Shown here: piece after piece, positions 1 to 12,045 of the stretch | How the letters are laid out: every line of letters begins with the position of its first letter | Numbering within the stretch: position 1 is the stretch's first letter | Source of the DNA: Dipteris shenzhenensis | Lineage: Eukaryota > Polypodiophyta > Polypodiopsida > Gleicheniales | Reading direction: 5' to 3' (one strand) | DNA length: 64,000 nt | Assembly: GCA_047967505.1 (NCBI GenBank) | Contig: CM106538.1 | Notes under the pieces: model-generated | Told to the model about the DNA's origin: nothing | Database searches by the model: none | What the model saw: only the letters and a program-made list of their open reading frames with translations | Position numbers and translations under genes: made by a program

Positions 1-2
1 TA

Positions 3-191
3 GCACGGAATCCGGTCTTTCATGCAAAGACCAAACACATTGAGGTCAGGTACCATTTCATCAGGGAGGTACTTGAGGACAAGCGCATAGAGCTTGTCAA
101 GGTTCATACAGATGATAACCCTGCAGATATGCTGACGAAGAGTCTACCTAGTCAGCGGTTTGAGTATTGTCGTGTATTGATGGGCTATTGA
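3..191 (+). pseudogene. Ty1/copia RNase H C-terminal end (partial, enters from the left edge)
   Basis: An open frame from base 3 to a TGA at 189-191 encodes the end of a copia polyprotein. It contains the peptide VFHAKTKHIEVRYHF, the conserved region after the RNase H catalytic core, and the terminal ADMLTKSL motif typical of plant copia elements. The rest of the element lies left of the window, so its integrity cannot be judged. It points right, opposite to the copia fragment that starts about 250 bp downstream, so these are two different elements joined head to head. The family call is firm; whether it is functional is unknown. Confidence 0.85.
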
Positions 192-248
192 TGGGCATTG
201 GATAGTATGCTCACTGGTTGTTCTCCCTTAAAGGCACATTGTCCTTTA

Positions 249-430
249 AGTGGGAGGTTGTGGGGGTTAAAGGTCACTGTGCCTTAACCCCAGTTATGTA
301 CAATACTCAAACACATATATAAATGAATGAAAAAAGAAGATTAGGGTGGTTCTGCACCCACCAAAAACTTGTGTGGCTCTCTGTCTCTCTCTCTCCCTCT
401 CTCTCCTTCTTCCATTCTTGCTTCCGTTGA
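249..430 (+). repeat. Probable polypurine tract and truncated 3' LTR of the plus-strand copia
   Basis: A purine-rich stretch (AAGTGGGAGG, 249-258) is followed by TGTGGGGGTTAAAGG from 259, the expected layout of polypurine tract then LTR start. The LTR candidate begins with an imperfect palindrome (GGGGTTAA...TTAACCCC, 262-292) and has a TATA-like ATATATAAA near 317-325. A CT-rich stretch follows from about 376. No clear CA end was found before minus-strand copia coding sequence begins near 440, so the LTR is probably truncated. The boundary is inferred. Confidence 0.5.
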
Positions 431-439
431 GAGCACTCT

Positions 440-2638
440 CATCCGGCTCTTCAGTTCCCATTTGGTCCTATTAGCATCAGGGACATGCACAAAATAGTCA
501 CATCCAAAAACTCTGAAATGTGCAGCTGAAGGTTTCTTACCAAAAAAGGCATACAGTGGAGTCATTCCATTCACAGCCTTCGTGTAGCTACGATTCAGAA
601 TGTAAACTACCGTGTTACATGCTTCAGCCCAGAAAGCCTTTGGCAAATCTTTCCCTTTCATCATACTCCTGCCTATTTCGCAGATGACGTGCATCTTGCG
701 CTCTGCTACTCCATTTTTCTGTGGTATATGTAGCTACGATTCAGAATGTAAACTACCGTGTTACATGCTTCAGCCCAGAAAGCCTTTGGCAAATCTTTCC
801 CTTTCATCATACTCCTGCCCATTTCGCAGATGACGTGCATCTTGCGCTCTGCTACTCCATTTTGCTGTGGTATATGTGGCGGGGGTTTCTGCCTCTTGAT
901 CCCATGACTTTTGCAGTAACTTTCGAATTCACTTGATGTGAACTCTCCACCTCTGTTTGATCTCAACTTCTTCACCTTCCTCCCCATTTCTTTCTCGACC
1001 ATTACATGCCATTTTTTGAACTTACTAAAAGCTTCATCTTTAGTCTTCAGGAAGTATATCCATATCCTTCTACTGTAGTTGTCGAGATCAGCGTCATGAA
1101 GTAGTAGGAACCACCCAAAGCTTCCGCCCTCTCCATCTTTCCACAAAGGTCCATGTGAACAAGCTCTAGAGGAGCCTTTGCCCTGCTGGCCTCTTTAGAA
1201 AAGGGCTGCCGATGCTGCTTACCCATCATGCAAGCTTCACATACATCAGGCAGATCTGTAATCTCTGGTAGGTCTGCAATCATTTCACTTTTATGCATCT
1301 CTTGTAAAGAACTAAGGTTTAGATGACCAAACCTCTCATGCCATAGCTTAGTGTTGCTCACATTGGTTCGAGCACTGAAAGCTGAGAGTTCGTAGATGTT
1401 GTTGCGCCGTGTACCTTTACCAATGACCTTCCCTTAAAGATCCAAAATTTGTGTACAATTCTTATCGAATTGAACTTTGAGGTCCCAATCCGTGATCGCA
1501 AAAATGGACAACAAGTTCCTCTTGATATCTAGCACATAAAGAATATTGGACAACTGTTTTACAACTCCATCTTACTTAAGAGCAATCATACCTTTTTCTT
1601 TTGCTGGACATTTTGCATCATTGCCGACTGCTACCAGGATGTCATTGCCTACCGGATATAGAGAGGTATACCAATCCTTACGACTGGTCATGTGGTGCGA
1701 TGCACCACTTTCATTAATCCAAGGTTCATCTGTAGGTACATGAACTACCTCCGTGCAAATCTCCTCAATTGCTATGAATAGCTCTATTGGTACTGCCTGC
1801 GCGCTGTTGCTGGACTCTTTCTTTACTTCGTTCTTCTCATTTGCAATCTTCTTTTGGCACTCATTCTGCTTGTGCCCTGCCTTGTTGCAATAGAAGCACC
1901 CGATCTTGTTCTTTCTCTTTTTATCATTAGAAGAAGATGGGTTACCAGAGTCCTTACCCTTACCTTTCTTTGATCCAGCCGAGAAAGCCGAATCTTCTCC
2001 AGTCCTCGTCTTTTGACGCATCTCCTCATCCAGAAGCATTGAGCTGAAATCCTCAAAGTTGAGGGGCGGATTTCTGTTCTGCATATTCAACGCCATAACA
2101 AGACTGTCGTACTTTGGTGGGAGAATCTGTATGCACCTTCGTGCTAGATTCTCGCTGGTGATGGTGATGCCAATCGCAGTCATCTGATTGCGTAGATTCT
2201 TCATCCTGGTGATGAACTTCTCTGCCGTTTCAGACTCAGATAGTTTCTCATTCGTGAGTTGAGTCTCCAGATTCTGAATCCACGTCTGATTCGTGGTCTC
2301 ATACTAATTTATCAAGACCGTCCATGCCTCCTCCGTTGTGGTGACATGTTGAATTAACGCCATGACAGAATCACTTACACTACAGACAATAGAACACAAC
2401 GCATCTCATTTCTTCTTGTCCACGTGAGAATCTCATCCGCAGTTGGTACTATCTGGTGTCCTGCATTAGCTAGATTCGGTCTCGCGACCGGCTTCACATC
2501 CACCCCAGTAGCAATATCCCAAAGCTCGTATGCACTTAGGATGGTCTTCATATTGAACTTCCAGAGTGGATAATTAGTGCCGTCCAACTTTTCGCTTTCG
2601 CCAAATGGTGGGATTCGCAGTCTTGCGGACTGGGCCAT
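440..2638 (-). pseudogene. Decayed Ty1/copia gag-protease-integrase (minus strand, 3' truncated)
   Basis: Reading leftwards from ATG 2638-2636: a gag N-terminus (LDGTNYPLWKFNM), the gag UBN2-type region, a CCHC zinc knuckle (CFYCNKAGHKQNEC, about 1890), a protease region (SGASHHMT, about 1690), the GAG-pre-integrase motif (LWHERFGHLN, about 1340) and an integrase core ending near 440. It is clearly dead. Frameshifts lie near 2375 and 1120 and there are stops in gag. The residue before the protease SGAS is Glu where Asp is the catalytic norm. The second integrase acidic residue reads RSNRGGE instead of RSDRGGE. A 146-bp tandem duplication breaks the integrase frame. Reverse transcriptase and RNase H are missing. 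Family assignment is firm. Confidence 0.88.
583..874. repeat. 146-bp tandem duplication inside copia integrase
   Basis: Bases 583-728 and 729-874 are nearly identical (two substitutions seen, CTGCCTATTT/CTGCCCATTT and CATTTTTCTG/CATTTTGCTG). The repeat covers the integrase segment following the third catalytic acidic residue. 146 is not a multiple of 3, so it shifts the frame. It looks like a local duplication after the element was already inactive or at its inactivation. Confidence 0.9.
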
Positions 2639-2696
2639 CTCTCACAATTTGCTCGCAAACAGAAACACACTACCAAATCTTCTTGCTAGAGCCCAA

Positions 2697-2708
2697 GCTT
2701 TGATACTA
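2697..2708 (-). other. Primer binding site of the minus-strand copia
   Basis: On the minus strand TAGTATCAAAGC immediately follows an LTR-like CTTACA end. It differs by two bases from the canonical plant initiator-Met tRNA site TGGTATCAGAGC, which is present intact at 36120-36131 in the young element. Confidence 0.7.
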
Positions 2709-3183
2709 TGTAAGAAAACAATACAACGTCTATGCTCAACAGATAATAGGATCTTGTATGCAAGAGAGAAAAGCAGATAGTATGGAGAATAAAAAATTTG
2801 ACTACTGTAAAACTGAAATAATAGATGGCGCTGCCTCCCAACCGTGCGCTCCTATGTGAGAAGCTTCGATGGCATGCTGGAAACAGTAGAGTACGGAGAC
2901 TAGATGCTAAGGAATCAAGGTTGCTATAGTCAATGATGATGATGGGATTCATGGGCTTGCTCTTATATAGCCACCAGTCGTAGTCGATTAAACCCAATTG
3001 GATGACCGACCCAATCCACCCAAAACAATCGACTGGAGGTCAGTTTCAAAATAGGCCACCGACCACATGATAGAACCGTGGCGCAAAATAGAGCAACTAA
3101 CCTACGGACTCCGTTCGGCCCAGAGCCATCCGGGATCATCTGGGGCTCCAAACGGGCCCGGCAACCCGAGAGTGGGCTGCCTC
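2709..3183 (-). repeat. 5' LTR of the minus-strand copia (right boundary uncertain)
   Basis: The LTR starts at the base next to the primer binding site (TG on the plus strand, CA end on the minus strand). A minus-strand TATA box (CTATATAAGAGC, about 2963-2974) supports promoter function. The outer end is placed at 3183, where the minus strand reads TGAGGCAGCC, because copia LTRs start with TG and because helicase-like coding sequence begins shortly after. No target-site duplication could be shown, so the outer end is inference. Confidence 0.5.
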
Positions 3184-3224
3184 AGGAAATGCTCCATCTA
3201 TCCTTAGTGCAGTCAGTCATGGGA

Positions 3225-4172
3225 TGCCTTCCTGCTTTTTAATTCCCATTACAACCCATAGGAGCAAGAATAATCCATCATGCACAAGGCCTTTCTATGG
3301 ACTCCTTGGCTTTTGACCCATCAAACTTTACACATGGGCTTACCTACACAGCTTTGTCACGTGCATGAGACCTTGCAAGCTTGTCCATCCTGTGCCCCTT
3401 GGAAAACAAGCACATCAAGTGGATAAAATTGTGCTCGAAGAGATTGAGCACCTCAAAAACTCACATGTGGAAGCCATACAATATGACTTTGAGCGACCAT
3501 GCACAACCCATACTCCTTGCAATTGCTCAACACAAGATCATTCCACTCGCACAAGGTAGACATACTCTTGTCACAGTATCCTCTCAGCAACAATTCTTTG
3601 CTTGCAAGAGTTGCATATTAAGCGACATGACACAGCCAACATTTCAAGCTTTTAACACACATGGCCTAGGGCTAGCTACGTACCACAAAGAGTGGAACAC
3701 AATCCAACAATGTACAAGTTTCAACAAAGAGGGTGTTGAGTACTTGCTAACAACATGCAAGTCTTTTGTTTCAAATGACTTCGCAATAATCAACATTTAC
3801 AAATCACCTAAGGCAAATGCCAACATCCTCCTCCATGCATTTAAAGTCTTAATTAATAAATTGCGTCAAACTTCTCAACTTACATTGCCAGTGACTTCAA
3901 CATTTGTCACAACAAATCCACTCCAAGCTTAGCAAAACTTCGGCACTTCATGAACACTCAGAACATGGACCAACTAATTACACTACCAACAACACTCCAT
4001 GCATCCATAATTCCCACATTTGGGTACCAAAAAATTGCATGACACATGGCATACATGAAACAAATTATATCTCCTGGTCAAACCACTCACTCGTGTATAC
4101 TACACTTTACAAGAACAAACAGCTAGCACACACGAATCATCACGAAATCATGTCACTTGGGCAGGCCAAATG
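3225..4172 (+). pseudogene. PIF1-like helicase C-terminus fused to an endonuclease (Helitron-like remnant)
   Basis: The frame starting at 3243 reads FPLQPIGARIIHHAQGLSMD and then FTHGLTYTALSRA, which match PIF1 helicase motifs V and VI. After a TGA and frame changes the peptide LSILCPLENKHIK continues the helicase tail. Further on, GVEYLLTTCKSF, then ASDFNICHNKS (the DFN motif) and QLITLPTTLH are typical of an endonuclease/exonuclease/phosphatase domain, followed by YISWSNHSLVYT, the SDH-like motif with Asn for Asp. Helicase followed by an EEP endonuclease is known from Helitron-like (Helentron/Helitron2-type) elements. There are several frameshifts and stops. No Rep domain or terminus was found; the left end abuts the copia LTR. 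Confidence 0.7.
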
Positions 4173-5938
4173 AATTTAATTCATCTTGGTGACATTCTAT
4201 TCATTGTTGAAGCTATCGATTTTATAAGTTTCCTTTGATTAAGTAGTTAACGTTGTAAGAATGCATATAACCTAAGTTTTGCTTGATTTAACATATAAAA
4301 TAGATAATTATTATTATCTACATATTTATCTTTTTTACATTAAATTTAATTGTATTAAATTTAACCTTATGGAATATTGATGAAATTATAAGTAAGATAA
4401 ACTTAACTAACTTGAGTTAAATTTAAATAAGTTACCTAGATCTAAATTTAACTAAGTTACCTAGATCTAGATGAATGAACTATGATTGATTAAATAGCAA
4501 GAAGACTTATCATGGATTTATTATGGATTTATTAAGTTGTGAATGAGAGATTAACATAATGTAAGAGTAAGCTAGCATAAGATTAACTAAATATTTCACT
4601 TAAGTGCATTGGTTATTAGGTTACTGATTGTTATTGGTTGGAAAAGTGAATTAGTTATTTCATGATTAGTATTTGGTCAAATTGAGATTCCAAGCTAGGA
4701 CATAAAAAAGATTTAGGGTTTAGAGGGATCTAAGACAAGGAGACAAATCTATATAACATACAATAGCCCGTCCTCTTCCTTGATTTGATCTTATTTGCAA
4801 GAAACAAGGAGAGGAGAAGAGAAGCAAAGTAAAGCAAAGAAATGCAAGTATTGCTTGTATCCCTTTCAATGTTTATTTGTTTTAATTTATATTACTTTGT
4901 ATCCCTTTCAATTTATATTTGTTTCTTTTCGTTTTGGGATTTGAAACACAGAATGTTTGAGAGATTTCACATGCGCACCACCTACAACTAGCCCTCCAAA
5001 GGGGGCTTAGGGAGGGGAAGGGAAGGATGAGGACAAGGTGGAGGGAAACCCCTTTTTAGACGGTTGGTTAGCCCATGTGGCCATGGCTAGGTGGACTACA
5101 GCTAACCCCTCTACAAGGGGGTTAGCGGAGCGAAGACGAGGGCAAGAGGAGAGAAGCAGTTGTGAAGGGATATCACATGGGATATTGCCAACCGTCTCCA
5201 GATAGGTTGGAGAGGATTTCATTCATGCATGTCTACGTTGTCCTCACAAATAGGATGAGAATAACATCATGACGTTGGTAAGCAAAAAATAGCATGAGAA
5301 TAACCTCATGAAATTACCACTAATACATTTTGTGATGATCTTTAGAATATCGATGATAATATGGCTTATATCAAAAAGCTGTCCAACTGTTATCATCATT
5401 AATAATATCAATACCATTGGCATATGGATGGATAATACTGACAATAGTACGACTTTTATCGACAATACTATTTCTTTGTTTCCAAAAGCTTTCTACTTAC
5501 AAAAATCTTGTGAGAGCTACAAGCACTCTTCAATCGGCAAGATTCTAATCCATAGCTCTTGCACCTAGCATGTTGGGGTAAGGTAAACCATAATCGAGTC
5601 ATGAGAGGATGGGAACGAGGGTGGTTGCAAAAGTCCTTAGTTATGCAATATCTAGCATATTGAGTTGAGGGTTTACCACAAATGCAAGCCAACGAATCCA
5701 ACTAGAGCAACTATATTCATGTATGGTGCTAGTGGTATTTGGAGAGATTGGATTAACACACGTCTATGCTTCCTAGATTTTTGTTTAAAAAGCCACAAGT
5801 AGAAAGAGAAGAAATAGACACGATGATACTGTAAGTGCAACAAGAGCACCATCAATAGCTAGGAGAAGTACTACACAAGTAATGAAACGGGCTTCAATTA
5901 GGAGGTAGATTACAAATGTAACTAAAAGCATAGAAGCC
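4173..5938. other. Noncoding AT-rich stretch
   Basis: No convincing gene. It holds a short tandem repeat (TAAGTTACCTAGATCTA-type units, about 4429-4472) and a duplicated TTGTATCCCTTTCAAT segment (about 4855 and 4897). Open frames of 60-86 codons at 5000-5860 lack recognisable motifs. Confidence 0.5.
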
Positions 5939-6290
5939 TTGCTCATTCATACTATCCACGATCAACCTATAACTGAGGGTGTTAATGATATGAATCAAAA
6001 TAATGCTCCACAATCACAAGTGGATGCAAAATCATCCCTACATTATGCTCATGAGAGTTCTAGTCAAGGTACAACTAGAGTCTCTATTGAAGGTTCTCAA
6101 GTAGCACAAAGGAGAGCACTAAATGTTGGGGGTTAAAAACATAAGTCTATCGGCCCAAATGGGAGTTTGCAACTAATTTGCACGACTAAGTTGAATGGAA
6201 ATGTAAATTCTGTCATGAGGAGAAATCTAGAGGCTCCCTCTTATTTGGTTCTATAAAGAAATCTATTGCACTTTGCCATATTCCAAGGGG
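5939..6290 (+). pseudogene. Possible BED-like zinc-finger transposase N-terminus (weak)
   Basis: An open frame of 65 codons (5939-6136) of low complexity, rich in S/Q/N, is followed in another frame by a peptide with WKCKFCHEEK near 6190. That resembles the first half of a BED zinc finger as found at the N-terminus of hAT-type transposases and related DUF659 proteins. The second half (HxxxH) was not found and no catalytic domain follows. It is annotated only as a possible remnant. Confidence 0.22.
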
Positions 6291-6755
6291 ATGAGCAAGC
6301 TTTTGTATGAGGCGTCCTTCCTCAAAATGCTGATCAAATGTTAGACTTTACTTATCTAGTGTCTCAACTATTCCCATGGGCCATGGCATTTTCCCATCCC
6401 CGTTTTCATCCCTTGGGGGCTTGGTCTTCTCTCCTTAACATAATATAAAGTGAGATTTCCCATGGGAATTCATTGGTAGTAACCAAACCCTTGTCACATG
6501 CATGCTTGGAATTTGAAACAACGCCTTGTACTCGAGATTCCTCTATAAGAGACTCTATTAGTACATTAGATGTATACATACTTTTGCTTGGATATCCAAA
6601 GAACAACCTCAAAGTATACAATACACCATACCTTGTTTCCTTACGTGCACGTAGCTTGTACAAATAAGAGTGAATCCCTTGGAGATTAAACGTGACTCAT
6701 CTTTCAATAAGATTTTTTTCTCACGTCTAAGGTATCATTGAGCTTTTAATATCCT
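6291..6755. other. No gene seen
   Basis: Noncoding. An 85-codon open frame on the minus strand (6663-6406) has no recognisable domain. Confidence 0.4.
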
Positions 6756-7164
6756 GATGCTCACAATTGTCTCTACCCGATACTTTATTGATCCTTCATG
6801 ATCTTACTACTCCGTTACGAGATGAGAACCATTGTTGGCACCATTGCATCATGTCCTTGTTCCATCTATTTATGCACTAGAGAGCTATGATTTTGCTCCA
6901 CCTACGCATTTGCCATAAGAGCAAATTTGCATATGTATACCTTAAATCTTAAATGAAGATGATGCTTGCAATTGTCTCTACTCAATACTCTATTGATCCT
7001 TCATGACCTTACTACTCCATTATGCTCTAATAGAGATAGAGGGATGAGAACCATTGTTGGCATCATTGCATCGTGTCATCTATTTATGAACTAGGGAGCT
7101 ATGATTTTGCTCCACCTACTCATTTACTATAAGAGCAAATGTGCATATGTACACCTTAAATCTT
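6756..7164. repeat. ~200-bp tandem duplication
   Basis: Copies 6756-6950 and 6961-7164 share segments such as TTGATCCTTCATGA, GAGAACCATTGTTGGCA, AGCTATGATTTTGCTCCACC and CATATGTAYACCTTAAATCTT. The second copy has small indels. No coding potential. Confidence 0.85.
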
Positions 7165-7929
7165 TTGTAAAATGAGCAAAAGAATGAAGGAGAGACCTCT
7201 CTCCATTCCTCTATCTCCAATCTCTCACCTCTAGCTTGCATTGCTCAGAAGAGTGGCCTTACACCTGCAGGCTCTAGCCTTTTCACAGGGGCACTAGCGC
7301 TGAGAGCTGCAAGCTCACCTTAGAGGCCACAACATCAATGAGTTGGACTCCCCTTTCCTCTCCCCTAGCCTTTACAGCCACTGCCTGCTTCCTTTTTCCA
7401 TATGCCTAAGGTTAGGTCTGTGGAGTGATACCCTTCTAAGGCTCTAGGAAGAAAATGAGGACAAGAAGCCCACCCACAAAAACAGTGAAGGGATGGACGT
7501 AGCGGAGGAGGGCCGAAGCCTGCTGAGATGAAAGGAGGTAGCTAAAAGAAGCAAGATGCTCCTGAGCCTGCAGTGAGCCCACCCACAGCTTAAGTCCACC
7601 CCACAGCTCAAGTCTATGGAGCTGAATGCCCTTCACTTGGCAAGGTGTGAAAAAGTTCTGTTCCCTCTTGATAATTGTTTCTTGAGCTTTGCATCAATGG
7701 AATTCTTTGGAAGAGCAGTAAAGAGATTGAGAAAATCGTGTCTACCCTAGGTAAGGTTGAAACTGGAGGATTTGTCTTGCTAATCCTTTCTCCAAACGCG
7801 TCCCTAAGTTTTCCTTGCCGTTTCTTTTCAGGAGCCTCAGTTTTTTATAGATTAAGCAGAATTGAATTTGAGGCCAAAGAGTGGAGAGTGAGCTCCCAAA
7901 ACAACTCAAAGCAGAGAGTGAGCTCCCAA
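7165..7929. other. No gene seen
   Basis: Noncoding. Open frames here (for example 7675-8004, plus) show no known domain. A GTAAGG donor-like site follows an open stretch near 7753, but no partner exon could be placed. Confidence 0.4.
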
Positions 7930-8527
7930 CACAACTTAAGCTGGGGAGTCGGCAAAAATAGGGCTGACCAGTCGGCTATTATGACCAGGCCTTCGGCCTA
8001 TTAAAGGAGAGGCCCTGGGCCTCATAATTCATCCAACCATTCAGCAAGAGCAGGAGTGGACAGGAGCAGCCAGAAGCCACTCCCTTGGGCCTCACACTGG
8101 GGGTAAAGGAGAGTGGAAGGTGTGCTGCAGACTGAGTTCCCTAGAGGCTGGACCTTGGCTGTCTTCTAGGGCAGCAAGGTGTTGTGATCTGGACAGAAAG
8201 TCTCCTTACGCTCCAGGTGGAGCACGTGGGCTCGAGTCTAGAGATAACCGGAAGATAGAAGTACCTTGTGGTAAGATCAGAGGACCACACCATTAAGGGA
8301 CTCTGGATCTATCTCTTTTGTATTGTGTCCATAGCTTTGGACGATATATTATTTTGGTGGTTTCTATATCTGGCTGGTTCATTGTCTATTGATGAGTCTG
8401 CACATCTATCCTATGCACATAAGTTTACAAGGTTTGTGATTCCACACCCCACACCTCACTGTGTGAGTTCCTGGGCTATTCTATCAGTCTTCTGCTGTGT
8501 GTACCCTCTGTTGGTCGATTTCTAACA
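7930..8527 (+). repeat. Candidate degraded LTR
   Basis: A TATA-like CTATTAAAGGAG lies at about 7998-8009. At 8521-8537 the sequence reads TTTCTAACAGAGCCTCC, which looks like an LTR end (CTAACA) fused to the second half of an initiator-Met primer binding site (AGAGCC). The TGGTAT half is absent and no second LTR or coding region was found. This is a suggestion only. Confidence 0.25.
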
Positions 8528-10930
8528 GAGCCTCCACTACAAGGATCATGTCAGTTCCTCAAGAAGGCTTTGATCTTCCTTGCCAAGTAGCTTGAGCTGA
8601 GTGATTCTTTGTCACTCGCAAGAAGTTGGACGTCTATTCAAATTCTTCATCACCTAGATGGCTCAGTATTCTCAAATTGGTGGTTTAACTTAATGGAGGG
8701 GGATCCCTAACCCGTCGTAGATGGGTCCTGTTGCTCGTAAGAGTAAAAGAGAAGCAAAACTTATGCTCATGTTGTCATAAGTACCCATGCATAAGTTGCC
8801 ATATGGGTTTTGAAAGGTTCTAAAATCTCAAATGATTGCTCTGATAGACAAAAAGGTGGTGAGGTATGATAACTTACGCAACCTGCTACTTGGTCGAACA
8901 CTAAACAAGAGGCCAGATTGAGCCCACAAAAGGAGGGGTTTTGGGGGTCCAAAGTAAGCAGAAAACACTATAAACAGCAAGCAACAAGTAATTTAAGAAA
9001 TCTGTACCCCTCGTCTCCAGCTGTATGCATTTTTACAAAGCCTAAAAAGACACAGTAACACATTGACACAGACTCTTCTCAGGGATGTTCCCCCTAATAC
9101 CCATATATGAGGCCTTCCTAAGCTTTTGTTCAAGTCCAGAGGCAGTATTATATATACCTTTGTAAGACTAAAATATGTCCAATCATACAAACTTAGATTT
9201 TTTGTTGTTCTTAAGACCAAAAATGTACACAGAAAATAAAAGTCCAGAGGCAGTATTATCCCTCTAATTGTATCACCTTCCCCACGAATAATAAGAACAG
9301 CTTCTCCGCTTCTCATCATGACGTAGACTCCTCAAAGACAAAAGTAAAATGACTTTTTAAACAATTTCATTTCTTTTTCTCTGCAGTATGATACTTCATG
9401 ATTTCTTCAACACCACAGCAGGACAAAACGCTACCTCATGTTTCCTAGTACCTTTGATGGATTCCAACCTTAGGAGTGATGCCAGCTGAGCCATCATTTA
9501 AAAACATTGCCTTTCTTTTGCTCCTGCAGTCCTCAACCCTTGCTACAAGAAGGGTTAAAAGAATATGCAAGTCAAATGCTGTGAATCACAACCTCTTGAC
9601 CATCTGTTATGAATTCAAAAGCCTCCAAGAGCTTCAGTGGGGTGGCTATAAGCTCTTCTTATGCACTCTTTATTGCTCTTCTCCCTGCTGGTGATCTGCA
9701 AGTCTGATGCACTTTCTGAATTCCATAGATAGGGCTTGGAAGCTCTGCAAATTGGCCAACCAGACTGTCTGTCTACTGACCCATTTTGGTCAAACGGGCT
9801 GACCAGACCCAACCCTGTACTGCCGACCTGCTTACTGACCAACCATTTCCAGGCTCACCAGATCCATCTCTTGCCCTGTATCTGTTGCTGGCCTCTATTG
9901 GAGGTCATTCCAGGGACTGCTCCTACCAGCCATCCAGCCATATTCCAGGGCCTTGTACAGCCCTCCATACGGCCCTTTTAAGCAGCCCTACAATCCATAC
10001 TTGGTGCTCACGTGGCAGCGTGCTTGCTGCCCACATGCAGCCTTCTTCTTTTTCCTCAGTCCAGGCCTGCTGCAAGTCATTTTCCTTCTGTCCTCCTCAT
10101 ATGGGGCTCACAGGAAGGGAGGTGACATCTAACCCCAAGAATCATTTCATCCTTCAAAAAAATATTTAGTAACAGTGTTACTGTTTCCAGTAATGTGATC
10201 CTTGCGCCATCCCTTGTTATCCAATTTTCCCAAAACCCCCTTAAATAAAATATTCATATACATAAAATGGCTATAGTTGGGGAGTGCGCCTCCATGTAAG
10301 TGCAAACTTGACAAATGGAATTTCCAAATTTTGTGCGTTTGAAAGTGCTATTTATACAAGCATACTGGACTAGACGATAAACAGTCTCATGAATACAGGA
10401 GGCTGTCCATGGTTTGGTTGGTTTAAACACCCATGAGCAATCTTCAAATCCACCATAACTGTAATAAACTAACCAATGTCCCAACCTGAAAAATGGTACA
10501 CAAAGGTATCCTCAGATACGGACATCCTCTATTCTTGAAATGAGTCCACAATATTACCATACTTCAATATACTTCAATGTCTTCAGTATACCCCCTGCAC
10601 CTCACTCCCCTACAACAACAATACCATACTTTTAACATCTTCAAGATGAGGACACGAGAGTCAGCCCTAACCCCCTTGCAGCCCCTACCCACACTCCTAT
10701 TCAAAGGGGGGGGGGGGGGGGGGGTATGTAAAAGAAGAAAGTCATCGATTGAGCTCTATAGTGAGCAACTTTCCGATGGCAAAATGTCTTAAAAGCAGAC
10801 ATAATGGAACTTGTTGGTTTCTTTGGTATGTACACAGTGGAAAACTGATTTGCAAAATCCTACAGTAGACCACCTTGTCCCAGAATATATATATTCTATG
10901 TTTTTGTTGGGTCACATAGCAGACACTAAT
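8528..10930. other. Noncoding stretch with a G homopolymer
   Basis: No supported gene. About 20 consecutive G residues lie at 10707-10725. Open frames at 8767-10490 (60-130 codons) have no recognisable domain. The end of this stretch is the 3' flank of the RING-CH gene. Confidence 0.45.
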
Positions 10931-12045
10931 CTATGTGATAGTCACCCGAAACAACCAGAGGAGGATGAAAGTAACCACCATGCAGGCCAGGAAGAAATTG
11001 CAGAGAGACAAACTTTGCCAGCACCTTGATGGTGGCTCAGCCTGAGTACTGGCATCTCTATCATTCCATTGCTCCATGAAGCCTGTGTCTTCAGACCCAA
11101 CGACGTTTTGCACTGTTGCACCGCATATTTCACAAATCCTGTCATAAGAAAACTTAATCAAACCGTACGAACACTATTCCAAAGAGCTTTGAACTACCAG
11201 AACCTACAACCTCTCGTTCTCATCCCTTTGGGAGCGTGTTACCCACCTATTTTTCGTTTTTCTTGAGATTCTTGATCTTTCTTATGAGAGTCTAAGCCCC
11301 AATATTTTGAAGATGCATTTAGTGTTAAACGAAGCCACGCCTGGAAGGTTTCCAGGGCAAGGTCGTTGTCGGCGTCAACTCATATAGAAATTTCATGTGA
11401 AGGCTATATAAACGTTCTCAAGACACCTATAGTTAAAGATGAAAATTGTAAGGTTCCAGTGTCCTTGGAAATTTGGAAGTAAACTCGTACGAGTACTATA
11501 CACATTTGCTTTCTCATCTGGGCCAAGATCATCGGCCTTAGGGGAGGTTCACAACATGACAAACTACGATACAGCTGCCGGGCGAATGCATTGCGTTGGA
11601 AGTAAAAGATTTTGCACCTGTTTCCTCTGATTTTGAACCAGGCTTCGGCGCAATCTCGGTGAGCGATCGCCAGATCATCCTTGCAGTTGCAGCCCAACTG
11701 CATCGCTTCACTAGCACCCGGTTCGCTTTCGAAAACCAAATGGCAAACCCTGCATTTCTCATCCTCTTCGTTCTTGACGCTGCCTTGTCCCAAATCTAAG
11801 TCGAAAAGCTCAGCTTCAGCTACGCTGATCGCTTTCTCCAAGTCTAAGTGACTGTCAGGCAGGTCGTGAGGAGGGTCCCGTGTGCTCGATTTGGTAGCAC
11901 CGTGATCGGGGACTAAGGCTCCTGCATCATGAGCATGCGCAGATGCAGCTACGGCAGCTGCATGCTCGTCGTGGTGGTGAACGGAGGCTTCATTTCCAAG
12001 CTTGATTTGTGGTTCGCCAGCGGTGGGATCGGGAAGGCATGGCAT
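10931..12045 (-). CDS. Membrane-anchored RING-CH (MARCH-like) E3 ubiquitin ligase, two exons
   Basis: Model: exon 1 12045-11618, intron 11617-11139 (GTGCAA...ACAG, 479 bp), exon 2 11138-10931; 211 aa. The splice completes the zinc-binding C4HC3 set: KCRVC in exon 1, then GCNCKDD, HRDCAEAWF and, across the junction, ICEICG. This is the RING-variant used by membrane E3 ligases to bind an E2 and transfer ubiquitin. The C-terminus has one hydrophobic segment (FFLACMVVTFILLWLF), suggesting a tail anchor. The N-terminus is low complexity with His/Ala runs. The start is the first in-frame ATG; the open frame extends upstream to 12096 without an ATG. The splice phase is exact and no stop interrupts, so it is probably functional. 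Substrate unknown. Confidence 0.82.

Noticed and set aside
7640-8527. A full solo LTR from 7640
   Set aside because: No matching TG start, TSD or second copy. Only a weak end-plus-primer-site resemblance near 8527 was retained at low confidence.
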